Source: an uncultured Desulfobacteraceae bacterium
Lineage (GTDB): Bacteria > Desulfobacterota > Desulfobacteria > Desulfobacterales > UBA2174
Assembly (NCBI GenBank): GCA_937982505.1
Contig: CALJLV010000013.1
Span: forward strand, 1 to 35,216
Reading direction: 5' to 3'
DNA length: 35,216 bases
Part shown: piece after piece, positions 7,836 to 15,714 of the stretch
Layout of the letters: each line of letters starts with the position of its first letter
How positions within the stretch are numbered: position 1 is the first letter of the stretch
Position numbers and translations under genes: made by a program
Notes under the pieces: generated by a model
Seen by the model: the letters and a program-made list of their open reading frames with translations, nothing else
Databases searched by the model: none
What the model was told of the DNA's origin: nothing

Positions 7836-9776
7836 TCAGTCCTGCCGCCGGTCCACTCTTTTCGTGTAACGCTCCAGCCTCAGACCGGCGATCATCCCCT
7901 TGATCAGGGAGACGATGCCGGGCGAATAGAGGCCCGTGGTGAGCCGGGTAAACAACTCGAGCTTGCGCGGGGTGTAGGGAAACCAGTTGGCTTCCATCTT
8001 GGCGCTGTGGGCGTCGATAAGCACCGACTTGATATTGGCGAAGGCGTAGAAGCCGAACTCGCCCTTGTACCGGCCGATCCCGCTTTTTTTGGCGCCCCCG
8101 AAGGGCAGGGCGTGATTGCCTTCGGTGAGCATCACGTTGTTGATGGACACGTTGCCGGTCACGATGGCCCGCGCCGTGCGCTCGGCGCGGGCCAGATCCG
8201 CCGACCAGACGCTGGCCGACAGCCCGAATTCGCTGGCGTTGGCCAGATCCACGGCCTCCTGGTCCGCGTTGAAGGTCATGATGGGCAGCACCGGTCCGAA
8301 GGTCTCCTCCCGGTCCATCAGCATCGCCGCGGTGACCCCGACCACCACCATGGGCGGGACCAGGGCCGACTGGCCGTCCCATTCGGCCCCGGTGAGCAGC
8401 CGGGCGCCCTTGGCCCGGGCATCGGCGATCTGGGCCGCGATCACCTTCACCTGCTCGGGCGAGGTCATGGGACCGAAATCGGCCCGGCCGTCACGGTCCG
8501 TGGCCTGGATCAACTGCCGGGTGCGACGCACGACGGCCCGGGTGAAGGCCTCGGCGATGGATTCGTGCACCAGGACTTTTTCCACCGAGGTGCACGACTG
8601 GCCCGTGTTGGTAAATGCCCCCCAGACGGCCCCGGCCGCGGCCCGTTCGATGTCGGCGTCCTCGAAGACGATCATCGGATCCTTGCCCCCCATCTCCAGC
8701 TCCACCGGAATCAGGTGCCGGGCCGCGCGCTGCATGATCCGCTGCCCGGTGCGGGCGCTGCCGATGAAAAAGATCTTCTCCGGCCGGGCGTCGATGAGCG
8801 CGTCGCCCATCGCGGCCCCGCGGCCGTAGACCACCTGGACCCAGCCGGGGCGGAAATCGGCCGCCGCGAGCAGCTCCTCCACCAGTCCGGTGAGGGGGGT
8901 CAGGTGGGAGGGCTTGTAGACCACCGCATTGCCCACCACAAAGGCCAGGGTGATGGGCACGATGGCCTGGTAGAAAGGATAGTTCCAGGGCGAAATGATC
9001 AGGGCGGTGCCCAGGGGCTCGAAATAGATGCGCGATTTTTTGCCCGTCAGGGCCAGGGGCGTGGGCACCTTGCGGTCCGCCAGGATCCGCCGGCTGTGCC
9101 GGCCCAGGTAGTCCAGGTGGTCCAGGGTGCCGAAGATTTCGGCCGTCAGGGCATCCAGGCGCGATTTGCCGGTTTCCCGTTGAATGCGGTCGAGGATCGC
9201 GCCCTGACGCGCGATGATGAGCGCCTTGAGCTTGGCGATGATTTCCAGGCGCTTGGGCAACGGCCAGCCGGCGATCTCTTCCTGGGCCTGCCGGGCGCGG
9301 GCGAAGATGCGGGCGATATCCTCGGGACTGGGGTCTTGGCAAGCCGCTGGCGCCGGGTCCCGGGCGTCCGCCGGCGCCAGCACGATCTGCGGATGCCAGT
9401 CGAGGATGTCAAAGACCCTGGGGCCCTGATACCCTTCCCCGGTGACATTGGCGTAGTAAAGGCTCATGAGGGCCCCCTTGACACCGATCTCCAACTGGCG
9501 CAGGCCGGCCCCCAGCGGCCAGGGCAGCCGCTCGCGGTACCGGCAAAGGCCGAACAAACACCGGATGGCCCATCGGGGCCAGACGGCGAAAAGCCCGCCG
9601 ACCATCCTCAGACCTTCCAGATCGTCCGCATTCAGGTGGGCCGCCAACCGGTCGATATGATCCAGACAGCCGGTTCGCGAAAAGCTCGGTGAGGCATCGG
9701 TGCCCGGCACCAGGACGTCACCGGCCCGCTCCAGGCCGCTCAGCTGCCGCAGGGTGAAGTGGCGCGAAATTTTCAT
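7836..9776 (-). CDS. Aldehyde dehydrogenase with N-terminal GMC-small-subunit-like extension
   Basis: The product is 646 residues. From about residue 150 to 625 it is an NAD(P)-dependent aldehyde dehydrogenase with SPWNYPF at the cofactor cleft, the general base in LEMGGKD (E361) and the nucleophile in GQSCTS (C395). The 34-residue spacing between them matches the classical E268/C302 pair. Residues 1 to about 145 are extra. They begin with FTLRQLSGLERAGDVLVPG and continue with LEGLRMVGGLFAV and a short hydrophobic stretch, resembling the helical N-terminal region or small subunit found with GMC and long-chain alcohol oxidases. The ATG at 9776 overlaps the stop of the upstream GMC gene (ATGA); a GTG at 9782 is an alternative. 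It probably oxidises the aldehyde made by that oxidoreductase. Confidence 0.88.
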   Translation of the reverse strand: MKISRHFTLRQLSGLERAGDVLVPGTDASPSFSRTGCLDHIDRLAAHLNADDLEGLRMVGGLFAVWPRWAIRCLFGLCRYRERLPWPLGAGLRQLEIGVKGALMSLYYANVTGEGYQGPRVFDILDWHPQIVLAPADARDPAPAACQDPSPEDIARIFARARQAQEEIAGWPLPKRLEIIAKLKALIIARQGAILDRIQRETGKSRLDALTAEIFGTLDHLDYLGRHSRRILADRKVPTPLALTGKKSRIYFEPLGTALIISPWNYPFYQAIVPITLAFVVGNAVVYKPSHLTPLTGLVEELLAAADFRPGWVQVVYGRGAAMGDALIDARPEKIFFIGSARTGQRIMQRAARHLIPVELEMGGKDPMIVFEDADIERAAAGAVWGAFTNTGQSCTSVEKVLVHESIAEAFTRAVVRRTRQLIQATDRDGRADFGPMTSPEQVKVIAAQIADARAKGARLLTGAEWDGQSALVPPMVVVGVTAAMLMDREETFGPVLPIMTFNADQEAVDLANASEFGLSASVWSADLARAERTARAIVTGNVSINNVMLTEGNHALPFGGAKKSGIGRYKGEFGFYAFANIKSVLIDAHSAKMEANWFPYTPRKLELFTRLTTGLYSPGIVSLIKGMIAGLRLERYTKRVDRRQD

Positions 9777-11185
9777 GGGCACAGGTTCCTCGTTATCGTT
9801 TCGGCGGCCATCTTGGAAAGCGCCATGATGGTCAGCGAGGGGTTGATTCCCGGTGCGTCGGGAAAGATGCTCGAATCGGCCGCGAAGATGCGCGGATGGT
9901 CATGAAGACAAAAGTCCGGCGCCACGACGCTGGCGTCCCCGTCGGTTCCCATGCGGCAGCCGCCCATGAGGTGAAGCCCGATGCCGTATGTGCCGTGAAC
10001 GATCTGCCGGGCCCCCGTGGCCTGGAATATCGCGTCGATGACGGCCGTGCCGCGGCGCATGCGGGCCAGGTCCTCCTCCGAGCGCGGTTTGTGGATCACG
10101 GGACGGCCTCTGCCGTCGAGGCGGATCCGGCCCGGGGCCGTATCGCGGGTGCAGACCTCGATGCAGGCCAGGTGGGCCAGGCGCTCCATGAACTGCTGGT
10201 GACCGCGGCCGAAGCCGCTCACCAGCAGGGCAATGGCCCCCGGCCCGGCGTAGACGTTTTCCAGCTTGAAGCCCTGCCGGCGAAACTCGGGATCATCCGA
10301 CTTGAAGGCCTGCAGGGGGCCCAGATGCGCCCTGATGGGCCGCGCATAGACCCCGAAGTGCATGTACTGGGGGTGGCAGTAGAAATGGCGCCCCAGGGCC
10401 GGCAGGCGCCGGCCGAACCCCGAGCGCAGCAGCAGCCGGGTGTTGCCCACGGCGCCGGCGGCCAGGACCAGGCACCGGCCCCGGTACTGGACTCGGCCGC
10501 CCCGCTGGTCTCGGGCCAGAACCTCGATCCGCTCGCGGCGCTGGACGATCTGCAGGGCTTCCGTCTCGGGCACCAGGGTCAGACCGGCCTCCAGGGCCCT
10601 TTTGAGCACGGTTTCCGGAGTGCTTTGCTTGCTGCCGATCCGGCAGCCGTTGAGGCACTGGATGCAGCAGTTGCCCGCTTCGAAACGGCAGTCGTCCTGG
10701 GCCCGGCGCAGCGGTGCCAGCCGGTAGCCGAGGCGGGTGAACCCCTCGGCGAAAATCTCGGCGTTGGCGTTGCGGAAGGCCGCCGGGATCTCCCGGATCG
10801 CGATCTCGGCTTCGGCCTTCGCGTACCAGGGCGCCATGGCCGAGGGCGCGAAAAAGTCGACCCCGGAAACGGCGCGCCAGCTGTCCAGGGCCTCGCTGTC
10901 GAAGCGATCCACCAGGGCCTGGTTGACCACCGAACCGCCGCCCACCACCTTGGGCCGTAGAAAGACCAGGCGCGCCTGGTCGTCCAGTTCGACCCCGCCG
11001 GACCAGTAGAGCTGGGCCGTACCGTCCAGGTCGTTGTCCGGGTAGGCGCGGCGCGCATAGTGGCGGCCGGCCTCGATCATCAGGCAGCGCAGGCCGCTGC
11101 GGCAGAGGTCCTGGGCGATGAAGGACCCCGAAATGCCCGCGCCCACAATCAGCGCATCGTAGAGGGTCGGTTCAGGATGGAACAT
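9773..11185 (-). CDS. GMC-family FAD-dependent oxidoreductase
   Basis: This 470-residue flavoprotein has the FAD-binding Rossmann motif VGAGISGSFIA at the N-terminus, the GGGSVVNQALVDRF segment typical of GMC flavoproteins, and a GMC C-terminal domain with HLMGGCRMG and the closing DSSIFPDAPGINPSLTIMAL. A cysteine cluster, CCIQCLNGC followed by GSKQST, occupies the position where many cytoplasmic GMC dehydrogenases carry a Cys-rich loop. Such enzymes oxidise alcohols to aldehydes or ketones. No signal peptide is apparent, so it is probably cytoplasmic. The ATG has GGAG seven bases upstream. It lies between a PLP enzyme (39-base gap) and an aldehyde dehydrogenase (4-base overlap), implying a short oxidation pathway. 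The substrate is not deducible from sequence. Confidence 0.88.
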   Translation of the reverse strand: MFHPEPTLYDALIVGAGISGSFIAQDLCRSGLRCLMIEAGRHYARRAYPDNDLDGTAQLYWSGGVELDDQARLVFLRPKVVGGGSVVNQALVDRFDSEALDSWRAVSGVDFFAPSAMAPWYAKAEAEIAIREIPAAFRNANAEIFAEGFTRLGYRLAPLRRAQDDCRFEAGNCCIQCLNGCRIGSKQSTPETVLKRALEAGLTLVPETEALQIVQRRERIEVLARDQRGGRVQYRGRCLVLAAGAVGNTRLLLRSGFGRRLPALGRHFYCHPQYMHFGVYARPIRAHLGPLQAFKSDDPEFRRQGFKLENVYAGPGAIALLVSGFGRGHQQFMERLAHLACIEVCTRDTAPGRIRLDGRGRPVIHKPRSEEDLARMRRGTAVIDAIFQATGARQIVHGTYGIGLHLMGGCRMGTDGDASVVAPDFCLHDHPRIFAADSSIFPDAPGINPSLTIMALSKMAAETITRNLCP

Positions 11186-11224
11186 GGACGATCTCCATGG
11201 CGTGCCGCTTTCCGGATCTCGCGC

Positions 11225-12445
11225 TCACGGAAAAGCAAGCCCGCAGCCGCGATAGGTGGCGGCCTGGGCCACGATGCGATCCTCCGAGACGAGGGCCAGG
11301 GTGTTGAACCGCTCACAAAGTTCGCCGGCCTTGGCATGCTGGAAAAAGACGGGATCCCCCAGGGCCGGGACAGGGGTCCCGCGGCCCAGGACGAGTGGGG
11401 TCTGCACTTCGCCGGCCCCTTCGAGGCCGACATAGCGCATCCCCGGAGGCATCACGGGTCGGGGAAGCTTTTGCGGGCCCGCCTCACCGGAGGCCACGTA
11501 GCCGCCGCCGGCGCAGGTGACCATTGTGGGTGCCGGCACCCGGACCACCTGGAGGGCGAAAAAGGCCGCTGGCTGGAAGCGGACTTCGTGAAAGTGGCCA
11601 AAGAGCCCCGGGGCGAAAAAGGCCGAACCGGCGCTGACCTCCGTGATGCTCGGATCGGCGCCGGTGGACACGAGGCTCCCGCTGCCGCCGCCGTTGACCG
11701 CGCGCAACCGGTGGCCAGCGCGCCCCAGGACCTCCACGATGCGCCCCCGGCGCCGGGTGAACTCCTTCACCGACAGGTGTTTGATCAGCCGCATTAAGCG
11801 GTTGTAGAGGGGACGCCCGGGCAGGCGGTCGTTGACCGAGGCGATCTGGGCCTCGTAGCCCATGACGGCGTCGATGGCCACCCCGCTGAGGGACGCGGCC
11901 GCGTCGGCCAGGGCGCAGGCTGCCTGGGGGCTGCGCACCGGACTGCGGCGCACCCCCAGATGAATCCGCCGCCCCAGGGGGCGCCAGGACATGTCAATCT
12001 CCAGACAGGCGTTGAGGGTCAGACCGGCCGAGCGGCCGGCCGCGGCCAGGGCGGCCAGATGGGCGCGGCAGTCCACCATCTGGGACACCTGCACCCCCCG
12101 GCGGGTCATTTCCACCAGCAGCGCAAGGTCCGATGGCTGAACCGTGGGGTAGGCGACGATGAGATCGTCGACACCGCCTCGGGCCAGAAAATCGGCCTCG
12201 GCCACGCAGAAGGCCAGCACCCCGCGGTAGACGGGCCCGCCGCGCTGGAAGACCCGCCGCAACAGATCCGGACAGCGAATCGATTTGGAGGCGACACGGA
12301 TCGTCTTGCCGCTGCGCGCCTGGGTGGCGGCCACATAGCGCACGTTGGCGTCGAAGCGGTCCAGGTCCACCAGGGCCAGGGGCAGGGGCCGCCCGGCCAC
12401 CGCCCGGCGGTAGCGCCGATAGTCCCGGTTCCAGTCCACGGCCAT
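11225..12445 (-). CDS. Fold-type III PLP enzyme (alanine racemase / D-threonine aldolase-like)
   Basis: The product is a 406-residue member of the alanine racemase N-terminal-domain superfamily, of the type annotated as amino acid deaminase/aldolase. The barrel begins at PLALVDLDRFDANV, and the PLP Schiff-base lysine is expected in IRVASKSIR. The C-terminal domain carries FFQHAKAGELCERFN, positioned like the metal-binding His/Cys region of D-threonine aldolase and D-serine dehydratase, but with a different motif. The start is set at the ATG at 12445 because a strong GGAGG lies seven bases upstream; an in-frame extension to 12499 lacks this support. It is the first gene of a unit with GMC oxidoreductase and aldehyde dehydrogenase. 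The reaction is unproven. Confidence 0.8.
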   Translation of the reverse strand: MAVDWNRDYRRYRRAVAGRPLPLALVDLDRFDANVRYVAATQARSGKTIRVASKSIRCPDLLRRVFQRGGPVYRGVLAFCVAEADFLARGGVDDLIVAYPTVQPSDLALLVEMTRRGVQVSQMVDCRAHLAALAAAGRSAGLTLNACLEIDMSWRPLGRRIHLGVRRSPVRSPQAACALADAAASLSGVAIDAVMGYEAQIASVNDRLPGRPLYNRLMRLIKHLSVKEFTRRRGRIVEVLGRAGHRLRAVNGGGSGSLVSTGADPSITEVSAGSAFFAPGLFGHFHEVRFQPAAFFALQVVRVPAPTMVTCAGGGYVASGEAGPQKLPRPVMPPGMRYVGLEGAGEVQTPLVLGRGTPVPALGDPVFFQHAKAGELCERFNTLALVSEDRIVAQAATYRGCGLAFP

Positions 12446-12452
12446 GGGGGTA

Positions 12453-12457
12453 CCTCC
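12453..12457 (-). promoter_or_regulatory. Strong ribosome binding site fixing the PLP-enzyme start
   Basis: Read on the minus strand this is GGAGG, seven bases before the ATG at 12445. It decides the start over the upstream in-frame candidate at 12499. Confidence 0.7.
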
Positions 12458-12506
12458 AGGGGTGGGCGCATCGGGTGAGAAGGGACGCCAGGGCCCCACC
12501 TATCAG

Positions 12507-12535
12507 CAAATCCCCCAAAGGCGGCCGGATGTCAA
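12507..12535 (-). promoter_or_regulatory. Possible sigma70-type promoter for the PLP/GMC/ALDH unit
   Basis: On the minus strand a perfect -35 box TTGACA (12530-12535) lies 17 bases from GATTTG, a poor -10. It sits in the 113-base gap between the SNF2 gene stop and the PLP enzyme start, where an internal promoter would be expected. The weak -10 keeps confidence low. Confidence 0.3.
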
Positions 12536-12558
12536 GGCCCGGATGGCCGGACGGGGTC

Positions 12559-15500
12559 TCACGGGTCGGGGAATTCCTCTGCGGCGGGCCTGGCGGGATC
12601 CGCCAGCAGGCCGATAAGCTCCTCGCGGGAAAAGATCTTGAGGGTCTCGGGGTCATCGGGGCGCACCACGGATGCCATCAGGCGCCTCTTTTGGCTGATG
12701 ACGGCGTCGATCTTTTCTTCGAGGGTCCCTTCGGTGATCAGCTTGAACACCTGCACGCCCCGGCGCTGGCCGATGCGATGCACCCGGTCGGTGGCCTGGT
12801 CCTCCCGGGCGGCGTTCCACCAGCGGTCGTAGTGGATCACCACCGAGGCGGCCGTCAGATCGATGCCCACCCCACCGGCCTTGAGACTGCCCACGAAGAC
12901 CCGGCAGTCCGGGTCCTCCTGAAAGCGGGCCACGATCCGACCCCGCTCCCGGCTGGCCCCGGTGAGCACGGCGGCCGCAATCCGGCGGGCGGCCATGTGC
13001 TCCTGGATCAACTGGATCATTTTCAGGTACTGGGTGTAGACCACCACCTTCTGGCCCCCGGCGAGGCAGTCTTCCAGCAGGTCGCAGAACAGGTCCCACT
13101 TGCCCGAGGACCATGGCCGCCCCCCGGGCTCCGTCCCGTCAAGCATCGCCGGATGGTTGCAGATCTGTTTGAGCAGGTTGAGCAGGGCGAAAATGTGGAT
13201 GTAGGGGATTTTGGCCGAGGGATCACGCAGGGCGTCCATCAGCGCTGCCCGCCGGCGGTCCAGGGCCTGGCGGTAAAGCCGGACCTGGTCCTGGCTCAGG
13301 CGGCAGGCCAGGGTATCTTCGATTTTTTGCGGCAGTTCCCGGGCCACGGCGCTCTTGAGCCGCCGCAGGAGGAAGGGACGGATCAGCCGCTGGAGCTGGA
13401 GGCGCCGGGCTTCGTCCTGTCCGGCTTCGATGGGGGCGGCAAAACGCCGGGCAAAACGCTCGTCGCTGCCCAGGTATCCGGGCAGTACCAGGTCGAACAG
13501 GCTCTTGAGATCCGCCAGGCGGTTCTCCAGGGGAGTGCCGGTGAGCCCGATCTTGACCGCCGCGCGGATCTTGCGGGCCACCTGGTGGGCCTTTGTCTGG
13601 GGGTTTTTCAGGTGCTGAATCTCGTCGTAAACCGCCAGCCCGAAAGTCTCCCGGCCCAGTGCGGGGCCGTCGCGCAGCATGACCCCGTAGCTGGTCAAAA
13701 CGACGTCGACCTGCCCCAGGGTCCGGGACAGATCCCGCTCCAGACCGTGGTGGATCGCCAGGCGGACCCCGGGGACGTGGACCGCCATCTTCCGGGCCCA
13801 GTGGTCCAGCACGCTGGTGGGACAAACCACCAAAACCGGCCCCTGCGGGCATCCGGCGGCGGCCAGCACCGCGACCAGGGCCATGACCTGATGGGTCTTG
13901 CCCAGGCCCATCTCATCGCAAAGCAGCCCGCCGAAGCGGTTGTGGTACAGGTACCAGAGCCATTCCACCCCCCGGTGCTGATAGTCCCGCAAACCGGAAA
14001 TGATCCCCTCCAGCGGCGGCAAGGGATCCTCGCTTCGGCCGGCGAGGAGCCGCGTGATCCACCCGCCCCGGTGCTCCCGGTCAAGGACCTCCACGGGCAC
14101 GGCGCTCAGGGCCTGAAGGCGCAGCAGGTCCATGGGGGAAAAGCGCAGCCGGTCCCGGGGCGCCTCGTCTCCGGCGCCGGCATGCGGCAGCTCCTCCAGA
14201 TCGTCGAAGGCTTCGGCCTGGGTATCGACCCATCCCTGGGCCGTGGCGATGAAACGGGTGCCGTCCCGGCGGGCGGCCAGGATCTCCCCAAGAGAGACAT
14301 CCGCACTGCCGAACCCGTAAAAAACGGCCAGATGGCACCAGTCGCGCGCCAGCCGATCCCCCTCGATCCGCAGCCGCTCGAAGCGATCCAGGATCCGCAG
14401 GGCGCCATGGTCCGGGTCCACCCGGACGCGCCCGCCGTCCATCTCGTCGCGGTGGGCCGCAAGGAAAAAGGGGATTTGGGCCCTCTCGATGAGGGACGGG
14501 CGGCTGACATCGATCCCCACCGTGGACTCCTCGTCCACCATGTCGGCCAATATGTTCAGTTGGGGAATGTAGACCAGATCGCCGTACTGGAAACGCTTGA
14601 GATCGATGCCCGCCAAGGTCCGGTACTCACCGGCCTGCTGTACCAGACGCAGCTGCGGGGCGATCTCCAGACGTGAATCGGCGCGCAGGCGGGCATCGAA
14701 GACCACGTCCAGGGGAACCGGAGACAGGGCCGGCCCCCCGCCGGCCAGATCCTTGCCGAAATTTCGCAACAGGCTTTTGACCCGATGCCGGGGCACATCC
14801 AGACGGACGCTGGACCGTCCCTCGGGGTCTTGGGCCAGAAGTTGAAACTGGCCGCTCTCACCGTCGATGAACGGGCGCCAGCGCAGGCCCTCGGCCCCCC
14901 ATTCGCGAAATCCGTGGTAGGCCAGGTGGTACCAGAAGGAGGCCTCGAAGGCCATGGCCCGCGTGCGATGGCCTTTTTCCTGCATCTGTCGCTCGGGTTC
15001 GCTGAGGCTCATGCGGCGCAGCATCTCCAGCACCTGGCGGCGGCCCGGCGTCCGACGCCGATCCGGGACCGCCGCACAGCGCTCCACCAGACGCGACAGA
15101 TCCGCCCCGCGCGAGGCATAGCACCCCAGAAGGGATCCGTTGGCGGCGAAAACCGTCACCCGGGGATCATCGCCGCCGGCCGGGACCAGCCGGATGCCGC
15201 TCAGATCGTCGCCACGGCCCTCGGCCATGAACAGTGCCAGGCGGTGCCAGACACTTTCCCGCAGATTCGCAAAGGAGAACAGCGATCTGTCCGCAAATCC
15301 CAGCACCGTCAGAATCTGGGCCAGTTCCCGCAGATGGGGGCAGGTGCGGCGCCTGTCGCGGCTGGCGCAGGTACACAGCCGTTTCTGGCTGCCCTTGGCC
15401 GGATCCAGAACCAGGATGGCCACTCCCGGATCCCGGTCGGCGGCCAGCGGGATCAGGGCCAGGGCCTGGCGGTGAAACTCCAGCCGATCCAGCAGGGCTG

Positions 15501-15582
15501 GTGCATCGACGACCGGCGGGCGGGGCCTGAGGTCAGCGGCCGTGGAGGCGCGGTGCGGGATGGCGGAATGGTCTGCGGGCAT
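12559..15582 (-). CDS. SWIM zinc-finger SNF2-family helicase (HepA/RapA-like)
   Basis: This protein of about 1007 residues is a superfamily 2 DNA translocase. Near the N-terminus is a SWIM-type zinc finger (CTC...CPH, CxCx8CxH). The SNF2 ATPase follows, with Walker A DEMGLGKTHQ, a DEIQHLKNP motif II and LTGTPLENRL motif III. The helicase C-terminal lobe has VVVYTQYLKM, GSLKAGGVGIDL and the final DQATDRVHRIGQ motif. Bacterial proteins with this architecture are thought to remodel nucleic-acid-protein complexes in transcription or repair; the specific partner is unknown. The start is uncertain: an ATG at 15582 or a GTG at 15591, neither with a clear ribosome binding site. No nuclease or methylase partner is adjacent, so a defence role is not supported. 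Confidence 0.9.
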   Translation of the reverse strand: MPADHSAIPHRASTAADLRPRPPVVDAPALLDRLEFHRQALALIPLAADRDPGVAILVLDPAKGSQKRLCTCASRDRRRTCPHLRELAQILTVLGFADRSLFSFANLRESVWHRLALFMAEGRGDDLSGIRLVPAGGDDPRVTVFAANGSLLGCYASRGADLSRLVERCAAVPDRRRTPGRRQVLEMLRRMSLSEPERQMQEKGHRTRAMAFEASFWYHLAYHGFREWGAEGLRWRPFIDGESGQFQLLAQDPEGRSSVRLDVPRHRVKSLLRNFGKDLAGGGPALSPVPLDVVFDARLRADSRLEIAPQLRLVQQAGEYRTLAGIDLKRFQYGDLVYIPQLNILADMVDEESTVGIDVSRPSLIERAQIPFFLAAHRDEMDGGRVRVDPDHGALRILDRFERLRIEGDRLARDWCHLAVFYGFGSADVSLGEILAARRDGTRFIATAQGWVDTQAEAFDDLEELPHAGAGDEAPRDRLRFSPMDLLRLQALSAVPVEVLDREHRGGWITRLLAGRSEDPLPPLEGIISGLRDYQHRGVEWLWYLYHNRFGGLLCDEMGLGKTHQVMALVAVLAAAGCPQGPVLVVCPTSVLDHWARKMAVHVPGVRLAIHHGLERDLSRTLGQVDVVLTSYGVMLRDGPALGRETFGLAVYDEIQHLKNPQTKAHQVARKIRAAVKIGLTGTPLENRLADLKSLFDLVLPGYLGSDERFARRFAAPIEAGQDEARRLQLQRLIRPFLLRRLKSAVARELPQKIEDTLACRLSQDQVRLYRQALDRRRAALMDALRDPSAKIPYIHIFALLNLLKQICNHPAMLDGTEPGGRPWSSGKWDLFCDLLEDCLAGGQKVVVYTQYLKMIQLIQEHMAARRIAAAVLTGASRERGRIVARFQEDPDCRVFVGSLKAGGVGIDLTAASVVIHYDRWWNAAREDQATDRVHRIGQRRGVQVFKLITEGTLEEKIDAVISQKRRLMASVVRPDDPETLKIFSREELIGLLADPARPAAEEFPDP

Positions 15583-15670
15583 GCCCAACACACGGGGGGA
15601 TGGGAATCGCGGCGATGGTCGAAGAACCGGCGAAACCCGGATGGCGGCCTTCCCGCCGGACCACGGGCAT

Positions 15671-15693
15671 GGGCATGGCCAAGCCCCATGCCC
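15671..15693. terminator. Hairpin downstream of the octaheme cytochrome gene
   Basis: An 8-bp perfect stem, GGGCATGG / CCATGCCC, with a 7-base loop starts 22 bases beyond the cytochrome stop in the minus direction. A smaller CCCG...CGGG hairpin lies between. There is no U-tract, so it could be an attenuator or an RNA-stability element rather than a strong terminator. Confidence 0.35.
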
Positions 15694-15714
15694 CCGGTCT
15701 TTCGGGTCCTGCCG

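Noticed and set aside
8007..9692. 561-codon plus-strand frame opposite the aldehyde dehydrogenase
   Set aside because: No recognisable domain, and ALDH catalytic residues lie on the minus strand.
12475..14676. 733-codon plus-strand frame opposite the SNF2 gene
   Set aside because: Low-complexity antisense translation; helicase motifs are on the minus strand.
12559..15582. SNF2 helicase as part of a phage-defence island
   Set aside because: No nuclease, methylase or other defence gene is adjacent; the neighbours are metabolic and redox genes.
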